From Meishania sp964351985 (lineage in GTDB: Bacteria > Bacteroidota > Bacteroidia > Flavobacteriales > Flavobacteriaceae): a stretch of DNA of 64,000 nt. The stretch is from the NCBI GenBank assembly GCA_964351985.1, contig CAYGPR010000008.1, forward strand, positions 37,202-101,201, read 5' to 3'. The position numbers and the translations under genes were made by a program. Below the pieces are notes generated by a model, which searched no databases, was not told where the DNA came from, and saw only the letters and a program-made list of their open reading frames with translations. Shown piece by piece: positions 1 to 7,472 of this stretch (its first letter is position 1; each line of letters starts with the position of its first letter).

Positions 1-1
1 A

Positions 2-268
2 TTCTTTACCCCGAACAACGACGGATTCAATGACAATTGGAACGTTGAAGGATTAAACGACCCAAGTATTACCGCCAGTGCTTTCATTAACATTTATGAT
101 CGATACGGGAAATTCTTAAAACAACTAGACCCAAATGGAATTGGCTGGGACGGTCTTTACAATGGCACCCCATTACCAGAAAGCGATTACTGGTTCAGGG
201 CCGGTTACATCGATACCGATAACAATGAAAATGTACAGTTTAGTGGACACTTTACGCTGAAACGATAG
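2..268 (+). CDS. C-terminal end of a T9SS-secreted protein (type B sorting domain)
   Basis: Only the last 88 residues lie in the window; the gene starts to the left. It opens with FFTPNNDGFNDNW and continues with an IYDRYG block, a GWDG turn and a closing FTLKR. This is the gliding-motility/CHU-type C-terminal domain (T9SS type B sorting domain) that directs large surface or extracellular proteins of Bacteroidota through the type IX secretion system. The upstream passenger domain, and so the function, cannot be seen. A bidirectional terminator follows at once, where the gene converges with the PHP gene. Confidence 0.9.
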   Translation, partial: FFTPNNDGFNDNWNVEGLNDPSITASAFINIYDRYGKFLKQLDPNGIGWDGLYNGTPLPESDYWFRAGYIDTDNNENVQFSGHFTLKR

Positions 269-282
269 TTAGAATAGATTGT

Positions 283-308
283 AATAAGGCTTTTTAGAAA
301 GCCTTATT
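283..308. terminator. Bidirectional terminator between convergent genes
   Basis: An 11-bp perfect stem (283-293 with 298-308, arm AATAAGGCTTT, loop TTAG) carries T-rich arms on both strands. It sits between the stop of the T9SS protein at 268 and the stop of the PHP gene at 304, so it can end both transcripts. Confidence 0.8.
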
Positions 309-1419
309 CGACCGTTATCGCCCACTCTATTACAGGATGTTCTTTAGGTGCCGTATAGGCGCCCATCGCTTTTAATTTTAGGGTTGCACTTTCCAATTTT
401 TCCAACGTTTTCAGTTGCAATGTCATTTTTTCTCCTGCTTTCAGCGTGAAGATAGGCGCATTGCTGTAAAAAGTATAGGATGATGCATTTTCTAAAAGGA
501 GGTCGCTACTAGAAATATTTTCAATTTCCACGGCCAGTACTTGGGTATCTTCATGATAGGCCGCACTATTTATTTTTACACTTGCTTGAAGTAGCGGTTT
601 TAGATATTCAGGCTTTCCTACCAAAAGTGAATTGTAGACAGCCACCGTTCGGCCTGCAAAAAGGGCTTCCCGAATACTTTGCACACTTTTTTCCTTGGCG
701 AAGACCAAGGTAATGGGCCGATGTTTTCCGTTTTCAGTGTAGTCCCAATCGATGAGTCCGTGAACATCGCTGGTCCCCATGATGGTCAGGTTCTGTTCCA
801 ATGCCAGTGCCAAGGATTCCTCGGCGTAATCGAGGGAATTGATGACTTCGATACCATGCAATTCCCCATTTTTAATACGTTCTTTTTGAAAATCGCTCAA
901 TATGGGATTTCCTGTAGGACTTTGTCGATACCAAGCCGGATGGTTCCAAAATACGAAGGCATTTTGCTTTTTGGCGGCAGCAAAGGCATCTTCCGCTTTG
1001 TCATGAAGTAACGTGTTCGCGTCCGAAATAAAGACGGCGTTGCTATGTCCTACAGGTTCCGATCGCGTAATTTCCGATCCGGGTATGATTAAAAGGTCAT
1101 GTTCCTCGGCTTCCTCGAGGGCGAGATTGTGAGCCCGATTTCGGTCGGGATGCGGAATATCGGCCTTGTGTGGTTGGTACTCCAAATGTTCCGTTAGGGA
1201 AATGGCATCCAGATTTTCGCGAAGTGCTTCTTGCACCCGAATGGTCGGCCATACATTTCCATCCGAAAAAACGGAATGCATATGCAGATCGGTCTTCAGG
1301 GTTTTGTATCCTTCGATATCGGGATAGGTGAGGGGCTGCGCCCCACTATGGGAATGATTTTGGGCTTGTAATCCATGTAAAGTAAAAGCCAAAAGTAAGG
1401 TCAATTTCAATAGTTTCAT
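304..1419 (-). CDS. Secreted PHP-domain phosphoesterase (Sb-PDE-like)
   Basis: 371 residues with an N-terminal signal peptide (MKLLKLTLLLAFTLHGLQAQ). The metal-binding motifs of the PHP superfamily are present in order: DLHMH at 44-48 with FSDG, LTEHLEY, PGSEITR, FWNHPAW and GTSDVHG. PHP enzymes hydrolyse phosphoesters with a multinuclear metal centre. Flavobacterial relatives are listed as Sb-PDE family phosphodiesterases, a name recalled rather than searched. The substrate is unknown. The signal peptide and C-terminal beta-rich part (from about residue 275) point to a periplasmic enzyme. It seems to be a single-gene unit; its start is preceded by a CCGACCGAG motif that also precedes the sulfatase at 15071-16567. 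Confidence 0.85.
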   Translation of the reverse strand: MKLLKLTLLLAFTLHGLQAQNHSHSGAQPLTYPDIEGYKTLKTDLHMHSVFSDGNVWPTIRVQEALRENLDAISLTEHLEYQPHKADIPHPDRNRAHNLALEEAEEHDLLIIPGSEITRSEPVGHSNAVFISDANTLLHDKAEDAFAAAKKQNAFVFWNHPAWYRQSPTGNPILSDFQKERIKNGELHGIEVINSLDYAEESLALALEQNLTIMGTSDVHGLIDWDYTENGKHRPITLVFAKEKSVQSIREALFAGRTVAVYNSLLVGKPEYLKPLLQASVKINSAAYHEDTQVLAVEIENISSSDLLLENASSYTFYSNAPIFTLKAGEKMTLQLKTLEKLESATLKLKAMGAYTAPKEHPVIEWAITVE

Positions 1420-1527
1420 CTCGGTCGGTTTTGTTCAAAAATAGTGGATTATATTCCATGAAAATACTGAAAAACGAAATGTCTTGGATACAAAATGGTT
1501 AATTTATTATGCTTGATTCCCATTTTC

Positions 1528-2169
1528 TCAGGGATATCTCACGGATTTGAGCAACAGAAATAAAATCCATAAGAATGTACCGAATGCCAAAGTCATAAAC
1601 CATGCCTTGGGTTCATAAACGCTATATGCCATTTGACTAAAGAGTTGCAAGGGTTTGGTCAGAATGTCCCACGAATTGAATCTCAAAAAGCGGCCTAAAT
1701 AAATTCCATAACCACTTAAGAGGCAAATAAGAAATATGATATACTTGGATGTTCTTAGGGAGAGTTTCTCAGCTAAAAAGAAGTAGATATTGAGTAATGA
1801 CAAAAGACCAAGCAAAAGTCCGTTCAAGGCAAAGACAAAGACCAGGAACATATCGAACCAAATCTGCTGAGATCCATCGTTATGTAGATGTATGAGGTCG
1901 GTAATGATGTACGGACTGTTCGGTAAGAACAGCAACCAGAGCAGGAAGAGGAATAGTTTTCCTGAAATAGGAAGTCGGGCCTCGGGTAAGCGGACGATCG
2001 TTTGGGATATAAAATAGGGCAGGGCCGCCAAGAAGAGGTTCCACACCAAAAAGAAAAAAGAAAGATTGCCCGTTAACAAGAAACGGAGAATCAATAACAA
2101 TACTCCAAAGCACAACATTAGTGCAATGTTCTTATGAAGTATTCTAGAATAATTTAACGTAAGTTTCAT
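1528..2169 (-). CDS. DUF1361 family membrane protein
   Basis: 213 residues, very hydrophobic, with six or seven predicted membrane segments. It carries the conserved FLPNSPYIITDLIHL loop (near residues 81-95) and GYGIYLGRFLRFNSWDI, which I recognise as DUF1361. No activity is established for the family. It is the last gene of a leftward operon, 7 bp after the Coq4-like gene, and presumably shares the palindromic operator upstream of that gene. Confidence 0.8.
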   Translation of the reverse strand: MKLTLNYSRILHKNIALMLCFGVLLLILRFLLTGNLSFFFLVWNLFLAALPYFISQTIVRLPEARLPISGKLFLFLLWLLFLPNSPYIITDLIHLHNDGSQQIWFDMFLVFVFALNGLLLGLLSLLNIYFFLAEKLSLRTSKYIIFLICLLSGYGIYLGRFLRFNSWDILTKPLQLFSQMAYSVYEPKAWFMTLAFGTFLWILFLLLKSVRYP

Positions 2170-2176
2170 AAGATTT

Positions 2177-2629
2177 TTATTTGATCAAGAATGTGGTTTT
2201 GATTTTTTCAATCGGCTGGTCCAATAGTTTTTGAAAATCGAGTTTGTGAAAACTCAAGGCTGACTTTCCTCTGCGATACGTTTTATAGAAGAATTTCAGA
2301 TAATCGGGATACAGTAGGCTACCTAGAAAAATCACGGTAAAGAGATAGGGACTCCGTTTACCGTTGCCCAGCAAATAGAACTGCATACTGATTTCCTCGG
2401 GTACCGTAATTCCGGTATCTGTCAGGACGTGAAACACATCATGACTTTCGAGTTTTTGCTGAAGGTCGAAGTCGTTTCTTGACAGAAAACAACCTAGATT
2501 ATAGCCCAAAGAGTCTTTGCGATAATTCAATAATTCACCGATACTTGTGTTCCATGCATCGTTTTGTTTTAGGGCTTGATAGGGCACCAAACTCCATTCG
2601 TATAACTTTTCAAGAATAATAGCTCTCAT
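2177..2629 (-). CDS. Coq4-like protein
   Basis: 150 residues. The segment HDVFHVLTDTGITVPEE fits the zinc-ligand signature HDxxH-x11-E of the Coq4 family, which in ubiquinone-making organisms assists quinone biosynthesis. The protein is shorter than typical Coq4 (about 220 residues) and has no export signal. Flavobacteria generally use menaquinone, so a direct role in ubiquinone synthesis is unlikely and the real substrate is unknown. It is the first gene of a pair with the DUF1361 protein. A 17-bp palindrome lies 18 bp before its start codon. Confidence 0.6.
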   Translation of the reverse strand: MRAIILEKLYEWSLVPYQALKQNDAWNTSIGELLNYRKDSLGYNLGCFLSRNDFDLQQKLESHDVFHVLTDTGITVPEEISMQFYLLGNGKRSPYLFTVIFLGSLLYPDYLKFFYKTYRRGKSALSFHKLDFQKLLDQPIEKIKTTFLIK

Positions 2630-2646
2630 GTTTATATTTTAAAAGT

Positions 2647-2663
2647 ACTTTGAAATTCAAAGT
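2647..2663. promoter_or_regulatory. Palindromic operator candidate (site 1)
   Basis: ACTTTGAA-A-TTCAAAGT is a perfect 17-bp inverted repeat, 17 bp upstream of the Coq4-like start and directly after the winged-helix regulator gene. A near-identical site occurs at 3726-3742. It is the likely binding site of that regulator; this link is inference. Confidence 0.65.
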
Positions 2664-2678
2664 AAAATGATAAAAAAA

Positions 2679-2969
2679 TTATTTTCCAATTAGTTTTTCG
2701 AGGGCATCGATGTGTTTTTGAAACTCTTTTTTACCCAAGGGAGTAGTGGAGTATCGGGTATTCGGCTTGCGACCGATAAATTGCTTTTCCACTTTTATAT
2801 AATCCTCTTTTTCAAGTGCTTTGGTATGACTGGCCAAATTGCCATCGGTTGCTCCCAATAGTTCTTTAAGCATATTGAAATCCGCATAATCGTTGACCAT
2901 GAGGATACTCATGATCCCCAATCGGATGCGGTGGTCAAAGGCTTTGTTTATGTTGTTAATTATGCTCAT
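2679..2969 (-). CDS. Winged-helix transcriptional regulator (HTH_34-like)
   Basis: 96 residues, one winged helix-turn-helix domain. Recognisable parts are the first helices (FDHRIRLGIMSILM), the recognition region (GATDGNLASHTKALEKEDY) and the wing (FIGRKPNTRYSTTPLGKKEF). This matches the small MarR/ArsR-like winged-helix family PF13601, which Bacteroidota often pair with a small integral membrane protein, as here. It has no sensor domain. It lies between the membrane protein gene (111 bp upstream) and the Coq4-like/DUF1361 pair; copies of one palindrome precede both of those units, so it probably represses the locus. Confidence 0.85.
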   Translation of the reverse strand: MSIINNINKAFDHRIRLGIMSILMVNDYADFNMLKELLGATDGNLASHTKALEKEDYIKVEKQFIGRKPNTRYSTTPLGKKEFQKHIDALEKLIGK

Positions 2970-3033
2970 TTATTGCATTCCCTCCTGCAAGGGAACCTAT
3001 TTCTTTAAAATTCAAATTCAATTTTTTTATTTC

Positions 3034-3068
3034 CATCATCCCTCATCCATCATCCATCATCCATCATC
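3034..3068. repeat. Heptamer tandem repeat (CATCATC)n
   Basis: Five consecutive 7-bp units (CATCATC, CCTCATC, then CATCATC three times), continuing in degenerate form to about 3082. It lies between the membrane protein gene and the winged-helix gene, about 65 bp before the start of the latter. One of four period-7 arrays in the window. Confidence 0.85.
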
Positions 3069-3080
3069 CAAATTCCCACA

Positions 3081-3716
3081 TCACTTCCTATCATACTTAA
3101 AGTACATCATCGACCCATAAATAATATGAAAAACCCCGAACCCGAGGGCCCAAAAATACAATCCATATCCGATAAATTGAGTACTGATCAAACCGATTGC
3201 GATAAAAGCCAGCCCCATATAGCGCACGTCGCCCAAGGTGTACTTGCTGGCGTTGACACAGGCCAATCCGTAAAAAACAAGTGTAGCGGGCGCGACTAGC
3301 CCCGTAAAACCGTACTGTAGGAGGACAAGACAAAAAATACCTCCGGCGGCCAAGGGAATCAAGAAATTGAGCACAAGACGACGACTTGCCGAGTTCCATA
3401 CCTTCTCACCACTTTTGCTAGCTTTTCGATATGATAAAATGATTCCGGTCAAGATGGCCAAGAACACTACGATCAAAGCAATCACTATAAGTTCATTGAT
3501 CAACTGTGAGCCGAATAGGGCCGAACTCCTTCCCGAGAAATTGTTATAATTATCGGCAGAAACGACTTTTAACTTACCGTATGCCACCGCCGCACCGATA
3601 AGGGCATAGACTCCCGCTAAAATTCCTGACAGTCCGCTTAGCGAAATAAACCGAGACGAACGGCTCATCATATTCTTGATTTCGGAAATGTCTTCGAGAT
3701 ACTTATTTGATTCCAT
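3081..3716 (-). CDS. Multi-pass membrane protein of unknown function
   Basis: 211 residues when begun at the ATG at 3714-3716 (MESNKYLEDISEIKNMMSRS). The frame is open further upstream, but that would run across the palindrome at 3726-3742, so the shorter form is preferred. A soluble N-terminal stretch of about 20 residues is followed by about six hydrophobic segments and a basic C-terminus (YFKYDRK). I do not recognise a named family. Membrane proteins of this type commonly accompany small winged-helix regulators in flavobacteria. Here the regulator follows 111 bp downstream on the same strand. Confidence 0.75.
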   Translation of the reverse strand: MESNKYLEDISEIKNMMSRSSRFISLSGLSGILAGVYALIGAAVAYGKLKVVSADNYNNFSGRSSALFGSQLINELIVIALIVVFLAILTGIILSYRKASKSGEKVWNSASRRLVLNFLIPLAAGGIFCLVLLQYGFTGLVAPATLVFYGLACVNASKYTLGDVRYMGLAFIAIGLISTQFIGYGLYFWALGFGVFHIIYGSMMYFKYDRK

Positions 3717-3725
3717 ATTTAAAGT

Positions 3726-3742
3726 ACTTTGAAATACAAAGT
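3726..3742. promoter_or_regulatory. Palindromic operator candidate (site 2)
   Basis: ACTTTGAA-A-TACAAAGT, an inverted repeat with one mismatch, 9 bp upstream of the membrane protein start codon. It matches site 1 (2647-2663) at 16 of 17 positions, and both are preceded by AAAGT. A shared site before two transcription units around one regulator gene is strong evidence for a local regulon. Confidence 0.65.
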
Positions 3743-3844
3743 TAAAATTATTTTCGATTCGTGCAACAAGGGTATTCAAAAAAACGATGAACGACACATC
3801 TTAAAGATAATTTGTATTTTTCGAAGTAATACAAATCTGTAGCC

Positions 3845-4204
3845 GTGAACCCTGCTGAGCAATATATCTTAAATCAACCTGAGCCTTTTCGGAGTATACT
3901 TTTACATGTACAATCGGTAATCGAGCATACGGTGTCCGATGTAGACCTGAAATTCAAATACCGAATTCCGTTCTACTATACTGAAGGACGGCCTTTTTGT
4001 TACTTGAACCAAAGCAGGGACTATGTCGATGTGGGATTTTGGAACGCCGCACACCTGACCAAAAATTTGGAATTCATGACTACGGCCGGTCGAAAAATGA
4101 TGAAGTCATTGCGGTATAACTCGTTGGAAGAAATCAATGATAAAATCTTAATTGAGGTGCTGAAAGATGCCTATTCAGTGCGGGATAAGAAGTTTTGGAA
4201 ATAA
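3845..4204 (+). CDS. DUF1801 family protein
   Basis: 119 residues, with a GTG start at 3845. The conserved core is visible: KYRIPFYYTEGRPFCYLN, then YVDVGFWNAAHL and GRKMMKSLRYNSLEEI. DUF1801 proteins are small cytoplasmic proteins of unknown function. It is transcribed alone, divergent from the membrane protein gene and convergent with the serine hydrolase. Confidence 0.8.
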   Translation: MNPAEQYILNQPEPFRSILLHVQSVIEHTVSDVDLKFKYRIPFYYTEGRPFCYLNQSRDYVDVGFWNAAHLTKNLEFMTTAGRKMMKSLRYNSLEEINDKILIEVLKDAYSVRDKKFWK

Positions 4205-4254
4205 TTCTTCAGTTATCTCATCTCAGAATAAAATAATGACCTGGAGAACTAATA

Positions 4255-5421
4255 CTATTGGGTATCGAATAGGTTTTCGGTGGGCCAATCTGTTCTGTCG
4301 CTAATTTTCGAGTTCATGAATTCACGAATATTTCGGATGGTAGCCGTAAAATTGGCCTCCCCCTTGTTCAACAGAACGACATACGAAATCGGATGTCCGA
4401 CATTCATGACCGCGGTAGTGCCGGGTAGGGCCCCATCGTGGCTCCACGTTCCGAACCGTAAATAGTTCACGCCTGCATCAGGAGGCAAAAAATCAACGAC
4501 CGAAGTATTAACATCAGTTTGTACGGCGAGCAACGCCAGCGATTTGGCCGTCGCTATCCATCCACCGTGAGAATCCATTCGACCTACGCTCAATTCGTAA
4601 GGAGACATCCAGTCTGAATAATAGCTCACTTCATTTTCAAAAGCTTCTTCTTTTGTGTTGCCACCAATGTTCATATCCGAAATACCCATGGGCGCAAGAA
4701 TTGCATCTTTTACATATTCCTCATAAGGCTGTGCGGTCACTTTTTCTATAATCCTTCCCAACAAGGAATACCCGAAATTGGAATATTCATATTTTTCGCC
4801 AGGGGAATATGCCAACGATCTTTCGTCAAGCACTTTTCCGATCAAATCATCTTGTGTCAATGAAATGTCGTCGAACATTATATCGATAGGTTCATCGGTG
4901 AACCCCGCTCTATGTTCTATCAAATGTGAAACCTTGATGTTTTCTTCCCCCGCCTCATAAGGAGGTGTGCCGTATTCCGTGCCCAAAATTGAATTTGGTC
5001 CAAAAACGGTAGCGTCGAGATCAAGTTTACTTTCCGCGACCAGATTTGAAATTGCCAATAAGGTTATGGGTTTTGAAATACTGGCGATTCTAAAAAGCGA
5101 TTTTTCGTCCACCTCTATATTACTTTCGATATCGGCCATTCCGAAAGACTCCAAATAAATGAGCTTACCGTTTCGGGTGATCGCAATTTGGGCACCTTGG
5201 TAACCGTACAACGCACGTAATGATTCGAACCCTGTCGTAATATCATCCAGGTTGCCCTGCGTATTTCCCGTACCGCCTCCATCTGCAGGAGGGTTATCGT
5301 TATCCGTAGCTACAGGGGTTTGCGGCGTTCCACCCTCAACGGGTTTGATAAACGGTTCTTCAGACTTGTTGCAGGCAACCGTCAGGATCATCAATATTAA
5401 GGATAGGAAAGTGTTTTTCAT
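4255..5421 (-). CDS. Serine hydrolase lipoprotein, beta-lactamase/class C PBP fold
   Basis: 388 residues from the ATG at 5419-5421; two more codons would give a TTG start. The lipobox LTVAC places the lipidated cysteine at residue 17. The active-site pattern of class C beta-lactamases and DD-peptidases is present: SISK (nucleophile SxxK), YSNFGYSLLG (YxN) and the late block WSHDGALPG (HxG). It may act on peptidoglycan peptides, D-amino-acid esters or other acyl substrates; the sequence does not decide. A Pro/Gly/Asp-rich linker of about 45 residues separates the lipid anchor from the catalytic domain. No operon partner is apparent. Confidence 0.85.
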   Translation of the reverse strand: MKNTFLSLILMILTVACNKSEEPFIKPVEGGTPQTPVATDNDNPPADGGGTGNTQGNLDDITTGFESLRALYGYQGAQIAITRNGKLIYLESFGMADIESNIEVDEKSLFRIASISKPITLLAISNLVAESKLDLDATVFGPNSILGTEYGTPPYEAGEENIKVSHLIEHRAGFTDEPIDIMFDDISLTQDDLIGKVLDERSLAYSPGEKYEYSNFGYSLLGRIIEKVTAQPYEEYVKDAILAPMGISDMNIGGNTKEEAFENEVSYYSDWMSPYELSVGRMDSHGGWIATAKSLALLAVQTDVNTSVVDFLPPDAGVNYLRFGTWSHDGALPGTTAVMNVGHPISYVVLLNKGEANFTATIRNIREFMNSKISDRTDWPTENLFDTQ

Positions 5422-5788
5422 ATGCAACTACAGTCGTAAATTAGGGACTAAATTGACATTCTATTGTTAGAAAGGTACAAATTTAACAGTGTAGCATCAA
5501 ATGGGGAGTATGGATTCAAAACGGCCCACTACCTCAAAATTGATTAAAAATATACCTTGTTGGGGAAGCTATTTAGAAAAGTAATGGTGCCTTTACTCGA
5601 TAATTGAGATTAAAATGCTCCGACGCTTGCGTCGAAATCTAAATTTAAGTTTCCTTTCAATGCCTCGTTGGCTTGCGCCAAGGTAGTTTACAATGTAGAC
5701 GCAGGTAAATTTAAAAAGGTTGCCTAAAAAATTTAAAAATATAACCTAAATATGGTCCTGACTGTAAAAGGTACAGGTAGAAGAACGA
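5422..5788. other. Intergenic region with two GCTTGCG-centred hairpins
   Basis: No gene is seen. Two short inverted repeats share the core GCTTGCG: CGACGC-TT-GCGTCG at 5621-5634 and TTGGC-TTGC-GCCAA at 5668-5681. They are more GC-rich than the surrounding DNA. They may be remnants of a repetitive palindromic element or weak terminators for the upstream sulfatase region. Confidence 0.4.
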
Positions 5789-7393
5789 TCATTCAATCCA
5801 TCCTTTATCTTTATAGAGTTGAATATATTGATTACTCAGTTCATCGGAGTCACCATATTTTTTGCGCAGTGTCTTTAGCCTTGATTTTAAGTCACTGACG
5901 ATGGAGCTGTATTTTGGGTCGTTGATGACATTATTAACTTCGTAAGGATCTTTTTTTCTATCGAACAATTCCCATTCATCCACATCATAGTAGAAATGGA
6001 TCAACTTATAATCTTCGGTTGCGATGCCATAATGTCTTTTGACGGCATGTTCCGCTGGGTATTCGTAATAGTGATAGTAAACGGCATCTCTTTTCCATTT
6101 TTCCATTTCCCTCTTCAAAAGTGGTACTAGGCTTTCGCCCTGCATATCTTCAGGAGGTATAATACCTGCGACTTCTAAAAATGTCTGGGCAAAATCTAGG
6201 TTTTGGACCATTTCTTCGGATGTGATGCCCGCCGTTACGATATTGGGCCAACGAATGAGCAAGGGGGTTTTGAACGATTCGTTGTACATAAATCGCTTAT
6301 CGAACCAACCATGTTCCCCTAGGTAGAAACCTTGGTCAGAGGTGTAAACAACAATCGTGTTTTCAGACAGTCCTTTCGAATCAAGATAGTTCAATAACCG
6401 ACCTACATTTTCATCAACGGCGGCAATGGTACCCAAATAATCTTGTAGGTACCGTTGGTATTTCCAAACAGCCAATGTGGAATCGGACATCGAAGAATAA
6501 GCCGCCTTGAACTTTTCGGCAATAGGAAGATAGGTCGAATCCCAAGCCATTTTCTGTGCTTCATTCAGTTGGTTCACCCCACCGGCACCCAGGCGTTCTT
6601 CAATATGTAATTCATCAAGTATATTTTTCGGGATTTTCAGGTCGTACTGTAAAAGCATATGCTTGAGGATACCCATTTCCGCAGTTTTGGCGGCCTCACC
6701 TCTAGTGGTATGGTCATCGAATAAAGTTTCTGGAAGTGGAAATTCCTTTTTGGTATATTCCTTATAATGACGATTTGCCGGAAGCCAAGACCGATGGGGT
6801 GCCTTATGCAGGTACATCAAAAGGAACGGTTTTGTGCTATCACGTCTTTTGTCCATCCAGTCTAAAGTGAGGTCCGTGATAATATCGGTAACATAACCGT
6901 TAACGGTGGTATCGCCATTTTGTGTAATGAACTTCGGATTGTAATAGTCCCCTTGACCTGGTAGAATTTTAAATTCATCGAACCCTTCGGGATTATTGCC
7001 AAAATGTAATTTGCCGAACATGGCGGTTTGATAGCCCGATGACTTTAATAGTTGTGGAAAAGTTACGTTCGTGGTATCGAATGGAGAAATATTATCGATT
7101 TTTCCATTGATATGTGAGTGTTTTCCGGTCAGGATAACGGCTCTCGAAGGAGCGCAGATAGAGTTAGTAACGCTCGCATTCGTAAAAAGCATCCCTTCAT
7201 GGGCAATACGATCGATATTGGGAGTGTGAATGAGTTTATCGTTATATGCGCTGATGGCTTGATAGGCATGGTCGTCAGACATGATGAAGACGATGTTGGG
7301 TCGGTCGGGCCCTTTTATATTCGAATTCGATTTATCACATGAATATTGGATAATAAGGGTAAATAGTAAGATAAATTGATATATGGACTTCAC
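5789..7393 (-). CDS. Sulfatase (S1 family), cysteine-type
   Basis: 534 residues, with a GTG start at 7391-7393. An N-terminal hydrophobic segment ends in IIQYSC, an imperfect lipobox, so it is exported and perhaps lipidated. The alkaline-phosphatase-fold metal motif RPNIVFIMSDDH lies at 31-42 and the formylglycine signature CAPSR at 80-84, with TGKH after it. Further blocks are MFGKLHFG, VVYTSDQGFYLGEHGW and DKRF, and a C-terminal KLIHFYYDVDEWELFD-type strand. Cys80 must be oxidised to formylglycine; no maturase lies in the window. The pattern resembles N-acetylglucosamine-6-sulfatase-like enzymes (subfamily S1_11 is my guess). No SusC/SusD or glycoside hydrolase genes flank it. Confidence 0.9.
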   Translation of the reverse strand: MKSIYQFILLFTLIIQYSCDKSNSNIKGPDRPNIVFIMSDDHAYQAISAYNDKLIHTPNIDRIAHEGMLFTNASVTNSICAPSRAVILTGKHSHINGKIDNISPFDTTNVTFPQLLKSSGYQTAMFGKLHFGNNPEGFDEFKILPGQGDYYNPKFITQNGDTTVNGYVTDIITDLTLDWMDKRRDSTKPFLLMYLHKAPHRSWLPANRHYKEYTKKEFPLPETLFDDHTTRGEAAKTAEMGILKHMLLQYDLKIPKNILDELHIEERLGAGGVNQLNEAQKMAWDSTYLPIAEKFKAAYSSMSDSTLAVWKYQRYLQDYLGTIAAVDENVGRLLNYLDSKGLSENTIVVYTSDQGFYLGEHGWFDKRFMYNESFKTPLLIRWPNIVTAGITSEEMVQNLDFAQTFLEVAGIIPPEDMQGESLVPLLKREMEKWKRDAVYYHYYEYPAEHAVKRHYGIATEDYKLIHFYYDVDEWELFDRKKDPYEVNNVINDPKYSSIVSDLKSRLKTLRKKYGDSDELSNQYIQLYKDKGWIE

Positions 7394-7472
7394 TGGGAAT
7401 ACATTTGATGGAAATCCAAAATACTAAAAATTAGCCTATTGATGTTATTCTATCTCCAGATTTAAGATATAA

